From the IMG/VR virus record IMGVR_UViG_3300030406_003319, positions 1 through 35,012 of that record: 35,012 nt of DNA; one strand, 5' to 3'. Shown here piece by piece: positions 7,528-13,888 of this stretch. A program made the translations under genes and the position numbers. Within the stretch, counting starts at the first letter, position 1. Each line of letters opens with the position of its first letter. The notes beneath the pieces are model-generated. The model saw nothing but the letters and a program-made list of their open reading frames with translations. It ran no database searches and had not been told where the DNA came from. Source of the DNA: a virus.

Positions 7528-7668
7528 TTATTTCTTTCCGGCATCAGGCAGCTTACCGCCTACGCCAACCTGGGTATTAATCTTCAAGCCTTTCGATGCC
7601 GGATTATTGTCCAAGGACCGATTCGCCAACCGTTCATCAGACTTAACATTTAGTGTCTTATCTTCCAT
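7528..7668 (-). CDS. Small hypothetical protein, 46 aa
   Basis: A short leftward frame begins at ATG 7668, 20 bp after the resolvase gene ends, and finishes at 7528. The product is polar, with S-D-E-R-L-A-N-R-S-L early and a Gly-rich end (V-G-V-G-G-K-L-P-D-A-G-K-K). AAGGA precedes the ATG but is very close to it. It explains most of an otherwise empty 231-bp gap. It is short enough to be chance. Confidence 0.5.
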   Translation of the reverse strand: MEDKTLNVKSDERLANRSLDNNPASKGLKINTQVGVGGKLPDAGKK

Positions 7669-7687
7669 GTCCTTGGACTGTATATCT

Positions 7688-7990
7688 TTATTCCACGCGA
7701 AGCACATCTTTAAACATCTCTTCGTCCATTATAAATAACCATTTACCGCGATCCTCACGAACGGCAACTAGGTTTGCATTTTTGAATGCTAAGTAACTTG
7801 CTATCTTTTTACGGCGCTTCACTTGTACGTGTAATTCTAACTCACCGCGTATAGCTTTAATATCTATATCAGAAGCAAGTCCAAACGCTCTACCATCACT
7901 ACCCCATGAACGTTCGGCATCGAAGCCGAGGTCAGAAAGTAATTCCTTAACCTCGACTTCGCCACGATAGCCTTTTTTAGCTACGTTCAA
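7688..7990 (-). CDS. Holliday-junction resolvase-like PD-(D/E)XK nuclease (Hjc type)
   Basis: The 100 residues match the archaeal Hjc-like layout: K-G-Y-R-G-E (E11), a Ser/Trp region, the acidic SDIDIK (D41, D43) and the Q56-V-K58-R-R-K-K strand followed by basic residues. Such enzymes cut four-way junctions during replication and recombination and clear branched DNA before packaging. It overlaps the upstream ssDNA-binding-like gene by ATGA. The small size equals a bare nuclease domain. Confidence 0.8.
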   Translation of the reverse strand: MNVAKKGYRGEVEVKELLSDLGFDAERSWGSDGRAFGLASDIDIKAIRGELELHVQVKRRKKIASYLAFKNANLVAVREDRGKWLFIMDEEMFKDVLRVE

Positions 7991-8523
7991 AACGGCAACT
8001 CTTCTTCTTTAGCGTCTTGCTGTTTCTCTTCACCTGCATCCAGCGGAGATCCATTGGTAAAAAGGTTTTCAGCGTTATAGCGTGCCTTCATGTCGGCCCA
8101 CTGTTTTGCCACATCATCATCTAGTGCCTTTTTAGGATTTGGAACGACTGTATATTGTGTCTCTAAGTCCTGACCACTACGTGTAATAGTGATGTCATAG
8201 TCTTGCACCTCGCCCCATTCCTTATTATCAGATAGTGCCTTAATCTGACTGAGGATAGTCTTTTGCTTAATTTCTAAGAACTTTACTTCGCCATTAATAG
8301 CAATAGTAAGAAACCAAAAATACTTAGCATCTTTTACGCCAGTTGGTATATCTGTTGGTCCGTGATACCTAACTGGTTTATTAGAACCTTCAGGCCAATG
8401 CACATATCCTGCAATTGGCGTAGTAAGGATGCGCATTCTATTCTCACCTTGCTCTAGTTTTTTCATAAATAGACCGCCTGATTCACTAGTCGGTATATCT
8501 AGTCCACTTAAACTATTTGACAT
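7987..8523 (-). CDS. Probable single-stranded DNA-binding protein
   Basis: The 178 residues resemble phage ssDNA-binding proteins: a beta-rich core with aromatic residues (Y-F-W-F-L-T-I), a segment K-F-L-E-I-K-Q-K-T-I-L-S-Q-I, a Y-D-I-T-I-T-R-S-G strand and an acidic C-terminal tip ending E-E-E-L-P-F. Such a tip usually docks replication partners. ATG 8523 is preceded by AAGGA at good spacing, so I prefer it to the open frame reaching 8544. Its place between the resolvase and the head of the operon fits a replication role. Confidence 0.7.
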   Translation of the reverse strand: MSNSLSGLDIPTSESGGLFMKKLEQGENRMRILTTPIAGYVHWPEGSNKPVRYHGPTDIPTGVKDAKYFWFLTIAINGEVKFLEIKQKTILSQIKALSDNKEWGEVQDYDITITRSGQDLETQYTVVPNPKKALDDDVAKQWADMKARYNAENLFTNGSPLDAGEEKQQDAKEEELPF

Positions 8524-8524
8524 A

Positions 8525-8761
8525 TTATTTTTCCTTATTTTCATTATCGATTAATGTGATTTTATAATCACTTCTGTGCACTAACGCAATTACTTGTGTT
8601 AGAATTTGTTTATCTAATTCTTGATGTACTTTAATACCAATATCAGCTCCGTCAGGTTCATATGTACTATTGTCTACCTTATATATATCTAATAATGAGC
8701 GTATTTTGCGCGCTATGCGTATCTGTTCATTATCATCTTTTATGTGTACTCTAAAAATCAT
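8525..8761 (-). CDS. Hypothetical protein, 78 aa, after a structured leader
   Basis: Unrecognised. An alpha/beta protein beginning M-I-F-R-V-H-I-K-D-D-N-E-Q with a charged end. The frame is open to 8827, but ATG 8761 directly abuts the 3' arm of the stem in 8762-8841. No Shine-Dalgarno sequence precedes the ATG; the bases immediately upstream are CGCCCC, part of the stem. Translation may therefore depend on the structure, or start weakly. Two bases separate it from the next gene. Confidence 0.65.
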   Translation of the reverse strand: MIFRVHIKDDNEQIRIARKIRSLLDIYKVDNSTYEPDGADIGIKVHQELDKQILTQVIALVHRSDYKITLIDNENKEK

Positions 8762-8841
8762 GGGGCGACTTGAGGATTCAATTGAGAGGTTAGAATCAAA
8801 ACACAGTGCAGTACACTGTGTAAACAAGAAGGATGTCGCCC
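8762..8841 (-). ncRNA. Candidate structured leader RNA (closed multibranch element)
   Basis: An 8-bp GC stem, GGGGCGAC (8762-8769) with GTCGCCCC (8834-8841), encloses two hairpins: GATTC (8775-8779) with GAATC (8793-8797), and a perfect 8-bp ACACAGTG (8801-8808) with CACTGTGT (8814-8821). It fills the gap between the regulator gene and the next leftward gene, so the leftward transcript would carry it as a 5' leader. On that strand the first hairpin contains CCTCTC, the complement of the GAGAGG ribosome binding sites elsewhere in the genome. The pairing is visible; the RNA function is inference. It could instead act as DNA. Confidence 0.5.
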
Positions 8842-8845
8842 CAAA

Positions 8846-9052
8846 TTATTCATGCCAAATGATGCTATCTTCTTGAACATTGAATATACGCGATATGTTG
8901 TCGCGATGTCTAAATTGAAATGTTCTCTCGCCTTTTAGCATCATCGTAAGAAGTGCCGGACTTATGCCGACTAGTGCGCTTAGTCTTCGTTGCGAAATTT
9001 TATTCTGAGATAACAATTCGCTAAATTTTACTTTGGTATGTGTTTGTTCCAT
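8846..9052 (-). CDS. Cro/XRE-type HTH regulator, 68 aa
   Basis: A small DNA-binding protein. The helix-turn-helix is visible at about 18-42 (K-I-S-Q-R-R-L-S-A-L-V-G-I-S-P-A-L-L-T). There is no C-terminal dimerisation or LexA-type protease domain, so it is Cro-sized rather than CI-sized. It is the only classical repressor-like gene I see, next to the integrase and two operator-like sites, so it probably controls the lysis-lysogeny choice. TTG 9064 gives a longer frame, but ATG 9052 starts where the family would. No Shine-Dalgarno sequence is evident, suggesting a leaderless or weakly translated message. Confidence 0.8.
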   Translation of the reverse strand: MEQTHTKVKFSELLSQNKISQRRLSALVGISPALLTMMLKGERTFQFRHRDNISRIFNVQEDSIIWHE

Positions 9053-9065
9053 AAACGTTAACAAA

Positions 9066-9094
9066 ACTTAATGTGAACACTTTTTTATTTGCAA
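9066..9094 (-). promoter_or_regulatory. Weak candidate promoter of the regulator gene
   Basis: On the minus strand TTGCAA (9094-9089) is followed after 17 bases by TTAAGT (9071-9066), a poor -10. The spacer holds the operator-like site 9071-9080, which would fit autoregulation. The start point would fall only a few bases before ATG 9052. Confidence 0.3.
9071..9080. promoter_or_regulatory. Operator-like site (GTGTTCACAT on minus strand)
   Basis: It contains the TGTTCACA core on the minus strand (9072-9079). It lies between the divergent regulator and integrase genes, about 40 bp from the second site, near four helical turns, as expected for cooperative or looped binding by a small HTH dimer. 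Confidence 0.55.
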
Positions 9095-9102
9095 GTATTA
9101 TT

Positions 9103-9130
9103 TTGCATTTTGTTCACAAATGTGTATATT
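9103..9130 (+). promoter_or_regulatory. Candidate integrase promoter with operator in the spacer
   Basis: TTGCAT (9103-9108), a 16-base spacer and TATATT (9125-9130). The spacer is filled by the near-palindrome TTTGTTCACAAA (9109-9120). The predicted start near 9137 leaves a short leader carrying GAGAGG before ATG 9153. An alternative TATAAT at 9135-9140 lies too close to the start codon to leave a leader. Confidence 0.5.
9109..9120. promoter_or_regulatory. Operator-like site TTTGTTCACAAA
   Basis: The most symmetric copy of the shared motif (TTTG-TTCA-CAAA), lying in the spacer of the candidate integrase promoter. A bound regulator would block RNA polymerase there. Confidence 0.55.
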
Positions 9131-9152
9131 CAACTATAATTGAGAGGATAAA

Positions 9153-10259
9153 ATGGCAAGTTTAAACACATTTCGTAATTCATATAAAGTTGCATATCGC
9201 GACCCACGCGATGGTAAAAGAAAGCAACGTTACTTTAAAACTAAAGAAGAAGCTATTATTGCATTAGGTCATTGGCAGCAAGTAGAATTGTATGCTAAGA
9301 ACAATATGAACTGGCGCGCATTATTGTATAATGAAGCACCACAAAAAACATTAGATGAGATATTTACGGCTTTTACTAATAATGTACTAAGCACATTAAC
9401 TAATGTAGATACAATTGCTAAGTATAATGTGGTAATTAATAGTTGTAAGAAAGTTTTTCCTGGCAACACAATTGCTTCTGAAGTACGCACTACATCGCAA
9501 AACGTAATGGGTGTTACAGTTACTGGTTGGACCATATATAAACATATTATGGAATATCAGCATAATCGTTCGCGCCGTGGCATAGATAGTTATATGAGAG
9601 ATTTATTACACATATTTAATTGGGCCTATGAGGAAGAACTAGTAGACAAGCGCATCATGCGTAAAAGCGATCGCTATAAAAAGCATGAGCTTGCACCGCT
9701 TACATTTAAAGTATGGTCCAATGAAGAAATCAATTATATCTTCAACCATTCTGAATTATCACAAGAGCAAAAAGATATATTGTGGTTATTTGCTATTACC
9801 GGTGTTCGTGCTAATGAATTAGTTGGCCACAATACTAAAAAGCCATACAAGGAGTTACACTGGCATCATATTGACTTTATTGGTAATAAGATGCAATTAC
9901 TGCAAAAGCGCCGTCAAATAAGAGAAACGGCATCTGTACATCCAAGTGCGATTGCAATATTTAAGAAGCGTTTTAGAAGTGGAGCTGATAGACCGCTTGA
10001 TATGAACTACAAAGAACTTAATGCATTAATTAAAGAAATTAGTAGTATTGTAGCAATTAAATTTACGTGCCATGACTTACGCAGAATGAAAGCACAAGTA
10101 TTACGTAATGAGACTCAAGATATTACGCAAGCATCAAAAGGTATTGGTGATAAAACAACTGAGGTAGTGCATAATCATTATGCAGGCACAACCATTGAAG
10201 AGCAACAAGCAATTAATGATACTGCTTACAATGCTTTTATTGATATTGTTAAGCAGTAA
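9153..10259 (+). CDS. int: Tyrosine integrase
   Basis: Site-specific recombinase that integrates and excises the phage genome. The 368 residues show an N-terminal arm-binding-like segment (Y-K-V-A-Y-R-D-P, with K-R-K-Q-R-Y-F-K-T), a SAM-like core-binding region, and the catalytic set R219 (TGVRANEL), H307 and R310 (HDLRR), H340 and Y343 (HNHYAG). The leader AATTGAGAGG precedes the ATG. It is the only rightward gene between two leftward operons, and its 3' end overlaps the end of the late operon by 11 bp tail to tail, so late transcripts would run antisense to it. No attP could be identified by eye. Confidence 0.95.
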   Translation: MASLNTFRNSYKVAYRDPRDGKRKQRYFKTKEEAIIALGHWQQVELYAKNNMNWRALLYNEAPQKTLDEIFTAFTNNVLSTLTNVDTIAKYNVVINSCKKVFPGNTIASEVRTTSQNVMGVTVTGWTIYKHIMEYQHNRSRRGIDSYMRDLLHIFNWAYEEELVDKRIMRKSDRYKKHELAPLTFKVWSNEEINYIFNHSELSQEQKDILWLFAITGVRANELVGHNTKKPYKELHWHHIDFIGNKMQLLQKRRQIRETASVHPSAIAIFKKRFRSGADRPLDMNYKELNALIKEISSIVAIKFTCHDLRRMKAQVLRNETQDITQASKGIGDKTTEVVHNHYAGTTIEEQQAINDTAYNAFIDIVKQ

Positions 10260-11004
10260 GTTGTCTTAATACTAATTGAGTAGAATATATATCAGGTGCT
10301 ACTTGCCTGAATGTCAATGGGCGAACTAACCTTACCCAATGAAATGGCCCAGTAGTACCATCTTCACTATATATAAAAGGTTCGCGATCAGTTACTGTAT
10401 TAGCAAATGTTTCTAGGCTAGTTTTATTTGCGCTCGTCATGTGATCTAAACTAAGTGTAAGTGTTTTAAAGTTATTATGCTTACTAAAATAATAACGATT
10501 AGCACCAAGTGCTTTTACTTCTTCTGAACCATATGTATGCTCTTCTATAATATTTGCGGTAGGTTGTACTGGTAGTTCAAATGGATTGCCAAAAAATATT
10601 TCTGATATACCAGTTAAATCTCCAACTGCGCTATTAATAGTCCAATATTGCATCTGTAATTCAGTAAGCGTTCTAATATTCCAACCAACGACAATATCAT
10701 TTATAGTATTAACAATACCATTAAAAGTTCCACTCGCTGCATCATCACGTTGTATTAGTATGTCATTACCTGTTGCTACTGTACTATATATAGCACAAAA
10801 TGTAGGGTTTACAGCAGTGCCAAAATTAAACTGCAAACCTTCATTGACTGCCCAACCACCAATGACATCTGTAATGTTTCCATCTACGGCACGAAGTTCA
10901 TTAGATAATACATCACTACTACTAAAAACAAAGCTACCAGTAGTTCCATCAGTTAATGTTGCGGAGCGTGAATTTAAGTTATCGTAATATATAGTTGCAG
11001 TCAT
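10249..11004 (-). CDS. Tail-tip protein, paralogue of its neighbour
   Basis: A beta-rich 251-residue virion protein. It shares with the adjacent upstream gene an N-terminal ATLTDG block, an F-S-S-S...NE-x-R-A-x-D block, a central YW followed by EIFFG-x-x-F, and a C-terminal VRL-x-x-x-x-TF-x-QVA-x-x-x-YS block. The N-terminal half looks like a discoidin-type beta sandwich, but that is only an impression. It is the last gene of the late operon, immediately after the tail hub and its paralogue, so it is likely a distal tail or receptor-associated protein. Start and upstream stop overlap by one base. Confidence 0.65.
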   Translation of the reverse strand: MTATIYYDNLNSRSATLTDGTTGSFVFSSSDVLSNELRAVDGNITDVIGGWAVNEGLQFNFGTAVNPTFCAIYSTVATGNDILIQRDDAASGTFNGIVNTINDIVVGWNIRTLTELQMQYWTINSAVGDLTGISEIFFGNPFELPVQPTANIIEEHTYGSEEVKALGANRYYFSKHNNFKTLTLSLDHMTSANKTSLETFANTVTDREPFIYSEDGTTGPFHWVRLVRPLTFRQVAPDIYSTQLVLRQLTA

Positions 11005-11786
11005 TATGAAGAACTTTCTTCCTGAAGAGTTAATGTGGCAGAATATGTGTTTGTTGCTACTTGATTAAATGTTATTGCTTTTGCTAATCTAACTGTGTGG
11101 TATTCTGAGTCATCATAATAAACAAAAGTATGTAAATTGCTGTAATTAGTTTGCAGTAATTCTAATTGTGTTTTATCATTATCTGTTAACAATGGAATAT
11201 TAATTGTCCATGTACGCAGTTCTGTATCTATTTTATTAGAAAATTCTGTATTATCATACGCACTAGCAACAAAACTATTAAATGGCTTTATTATACTTAT
11301 ATCAAGTGTAGTAACGTTGAACGCTTCTCCAAAAAATATTTCAGCAGGACTTAAAAATCCACTTGTTGCCTCTAATAGCCAATAGCGATAACTTGCTTTC
11401 GTGAATGATAAAATATTCCAGCCTGCAGAAAAAGTAGAAGTAAATGCATACTGCACCGCTGTATTACCACTAACGGCATCATCTGCATGTATTCGCAAAT
11501 TATCTGTCTCTTGATTTATAAAATATATAGCCATAAAATCAATTGTTTTTGCAGAACTAAAATCAAATTGTAGAGTGTCATTATTTGAATATCCAAGTTC
11601 AGGGTGAATAGCTGTTCCAAAACTACTGATTGTAGCTGTAAGGTCTAAGTCTATTGCTCTGTTTTCATTGGTTATAGTACCTGATGAACTGAAAGAAAAT
11701 ACTCCAGGGTTACTATTAACAATTTTACCGTCAGTAAGTGTGGCATCACGCGTTGCAACATTATCAAAATATAACTTATGTGCCAT
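11004..11786 (-). CDS. Tail-tip protein, paralogue of its neighbour
   Basis: The 260 residues are the upstream member of a tandem paralogous pair (see 10249-11004). Conserved blocks include DATLTDG near residue 14, FSFSSS, NENRAIDLD, PAEIFFG and VRLAKAITFNQVA. Divergence between the copies is high, so the duplication is old. The pair follows the tail-hub candidate in one-base start-stop contact, which argues for coordinated synthesis of tail-tip components. Confidence 0.65.
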   Translation of the reverse strand: MAHKLYFDNVATRDATLTDGKIVNSNPGVFSFSSSGTITNENRAIDLDLTATISSFGTAIHPELGYSNNDTLQFDFSSAKTIDFMAIYFINQETDNLRIHADDAVSGNTAVQYAFTSTFSAGWNILSFTKASYRYWLLEATSGFLSPAEIFFGEAFNVTTLDISIIKPFNSFVASAYDNTEFSNKIDTELRTWTINIPLLTDNDKTQLELLQTNYSNLHTFVYYDDSEYHTVRLAKAITFNQVATNTYSATLTLQEESSS

Positions 11787-13885
11787 TATGCTTTATGCAC
11801 TTCCATTGCTTTGATTTTAAGACTATTTACCGTGCGAGTAGTCTCAATAATTCTAAACTGATAATCAGTATATGATGCACTGCTATCGCGCATACGAAAA
11901 TCTGCTGGTGGATTACTAAATGTCACCATATCTCCAATCTCAAGATACCAAACAGTTGGGTTTAGCAATTCGCATTCTGCGGTTACACGTTGTACTTGAT
12001 ACAAATTAATTAAATTTACTGGCCCAGTTGTTTCATTTACCCAATCTAAATTAACATTGACAACATTGTCATTATCACCAAACCCATATTGAGTCTGTGT
12101 TGCAGTCTTAATTGTGCTTGAACCACTTAAATATGTGCCTTTAGCAGGATGCTTATCATATCTGTAATTTATCTTCCACATTACCTGACTTAAAGGAATT
12201 GTGCCAAAATTAGCATTTCTATACATAGACTGTGTTAAATCCTGATCAATTGATTTACTTGTAGCATCTTCGATTAAATAATGTATCTTGCCGTCAATTG
12301 GCCTATAATAACTTATAAACCCTGCTTCTTGTTGTAATTTTACTATAGCATTTTGCACAGTCATGTTTTCATCGTCTATTGTGCATCGCACGCTATCTGT
12401 AAAATTTGCTCTAATATCAGATTCAGATGTGGTATCTATATAAGTTGTACCAGGACCAAAATTGCGCAAGATATTATAATGAACTTCTGTGGGCGTAAAA
12501 TTATTTGCTCCAATACTTGTATAGCCTGATTCTATTGTATCAGCATCTGTGCCAAGATATAACACTGGTGGTAATTCTTGATCTCGTGCCTTGCTGTTAG
12601 CATTATTAATTGGAATATAAGTAGTAAACTCAATGTACATCTCAGCAATCTGTAATGTAGCACTACCAGTGCCTACCTCTTGATAATATCCATATATTAT
12701 GCCGTTTAGATTTACTCCAGCAGCATTATTATTCCATGCAGTAGTAATATCTTTTTTAGAGTCTACATACGAACCTGATAGATTAGAAATTACTGGACTC
12801 CAATTGTTTGCTGATGTAATTGCCTCATTTAATATAGTAGTGCCATCGCCAGCTTTTATCCATACTTCAACTCCACCTGGAACGTCACTTCTTGCTCTTA
12901 TAACTGCACGTACAGATTTTATAGTACCATTAAGCGTTCCACTCATCTCACCAAAAACGCCAACTGGATCATCTCCGCCTTGCACGGCAGTAACTTGAAC
13001 AATTGTATTATTGTCATTGTCAATTGCGTTAGCAATTAATCCAGTGTCATCTATAGTAGTTGGTATGTCTGACGCAGATGCATCTGTATTTGGAAATAAT
13101 CTTACTGTTTGACGAAAATATGATTTATTTGTATCAGGATCGTCATCATTAGAAACAGTGACGTTGTTAGTGTTAAATTTTGTTGTTGAACCAGTACCAG
13201 CTTGTTGTATAGGTACAAACTTGTCAATACCATCAACATATATATGTGGCCTACCGCCTTTATCTGTTAAGCCTTCACTATAGAATAAACTATCTCTATC
13301 ATGTGCAACAAACTTAACTGGTCTTAGTTGTTTGCTTAAACATGCTCCTGATGTTGACTCATTAGAGATATTTGCCGTATATGCACCATAGCTCAATGAT
13401 TTAAACATTTTATCACCTGGCATATTGTATCCAGCTTCAGATGTTACAAATTCTTGCAATACTGTTTTTGTGCGCCACGCAGCATCATCTTCACAACTTA
13501 CAGTGATTTCTCGTTCTGTAAGTTTTGTAATACCTATAATACGACCAACAAATACTTTTAAACATTGACCAATAGAAGATGTTGTACCATCTGTACCAAA
13601 ATATATTGTAACTACTTTATTGGTGCGCTCGCCAAATGTAACATCATATCCTGCGTTAGCAATACGCAATGATATTGTGCTTATTCTGCTTGTTCTATTA
13701 CGTAGGTCTATGCTGGATGTTATAGCCGGCGTAGCAAGTAACCTACCATCGTAGGCCTGAGAATCGACTGTTACATCTCTAGTGCTAAGATATAAAGTTG
13801 AACTACCACCAATCTGCACCAATGGGAATATATCGTTGTTGCGCTTAAGAGAGTTTGAAAAGTTTGCATGAAAAGATAATGCCAT
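11786..13885 (-). CDS. Tail hub / tail-tip structural protein
   Basis: A 699-residue, beta-rich protein transcribed just after the tape measure gene, the usual place for the distal tail hub of siphophages. The first 140 residues contain the strand set F-V-G-R-I-I-G-I-T-K-L-T-E-R-E-I-T-V-S-C-E-D-D, typical of hub-like domains. The middle is an Asn/Thr-rich region (about 280-430), possibly an inserted carbohydrate-binding-like module. The last 200 residues (W-K-I-N-Y-R-Y-D, then W-Y-L-E-I-G-D-M-V-T-F) resemble hub domain repeats. The assignment rests on order and general features. Confidence 0.65.
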   Translation of the reverse strand: MALSFHANFSNSLKRNNDIFPLVQIGGSSTLYLSTRDVTVDSQAYDGRLLATPAITSSIDLRNRTSRISTISLRIANAGYDVTFGERTNKVVTIYFGTDGTTSSIGQCLKVFVGRIIGITKLTEREITVSCEDDAAWRTKTVLQEFVTSEAGYNMPGDKMFKSLSYGAYTANISNESTSGACLSKQLRPVKFVAHDRDSLFYSEGLTDKGGRPHIYVDGIDKFVPIQQAGTGSTTKFNTNNVTVSNDDDPDTNKSYFRQTVRLFPNTDASASDIPTTIDDTGLIANAIDNDNNTIVQVTAVQGGDDPVGVFGEMSGTLNGTIKSVRAVIRARSDVPGGVEVWIKAGDGTTILNEAITSANNWSPVISNLSGSYVDSKKDITTAWNNNAAGVNLNGIIYGYYQEVGTGSATLQIAEMYIEFTTYIPINNANSKARDQELPPVLYLGTDADTIESGYTSIGANNFTPTEVHYNILRNFGPGTTYIDTTSESDIRANFTDSVRCTIDDENMTVQNAIVKLQQEAGFISYYRPIDGKIHYLIEDATSKSIDQDLTQSMYRNANFGTIPLSQVMWKINYRYDKHPAKGTYLSGSSTIKTATQTQYGFGDNDNVVNVNLDWVNETTGPVNLINLYQVQRVTAECELLNPTVWYLEIGDMVTFSNPPADFRMRDSSASYTDYQFRIIETTRTVNSLKIKAMEVHKA

Positions 13886-13888
13886 AAT

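Noticed and set aside
8762-8841. A tRNA gene or tRNA-like attachment core suggested by the 7-8 bp GC closing stem
   Set aside because: Neither strand gives a T-arm with a TTC-A-type loop or a proper anticodon arm; the internal hairpins have the wrong sizes.
8762-8841. A MITE or other small insertion with 8-bp terminal inverted repeats
   Set aside because: No target-site duplication flanks it, no second copy exists in the window, and it fits neatly between two genes.
8670-8876. A rightward ORF of 68 codons across the structured leader
   Set aside because: It overlaps two leftward genes antisense, has no suitable start signal, and its composition is not protein-like.
9053-9152. A phage attachment site next to int
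   Set aside because: The interval is filled by promoter and operator-like elements, and no tRNA-like core or integrase arm-site repeats are clear. attP may lie elsewhere; comparison with a bacterial genome is needed.
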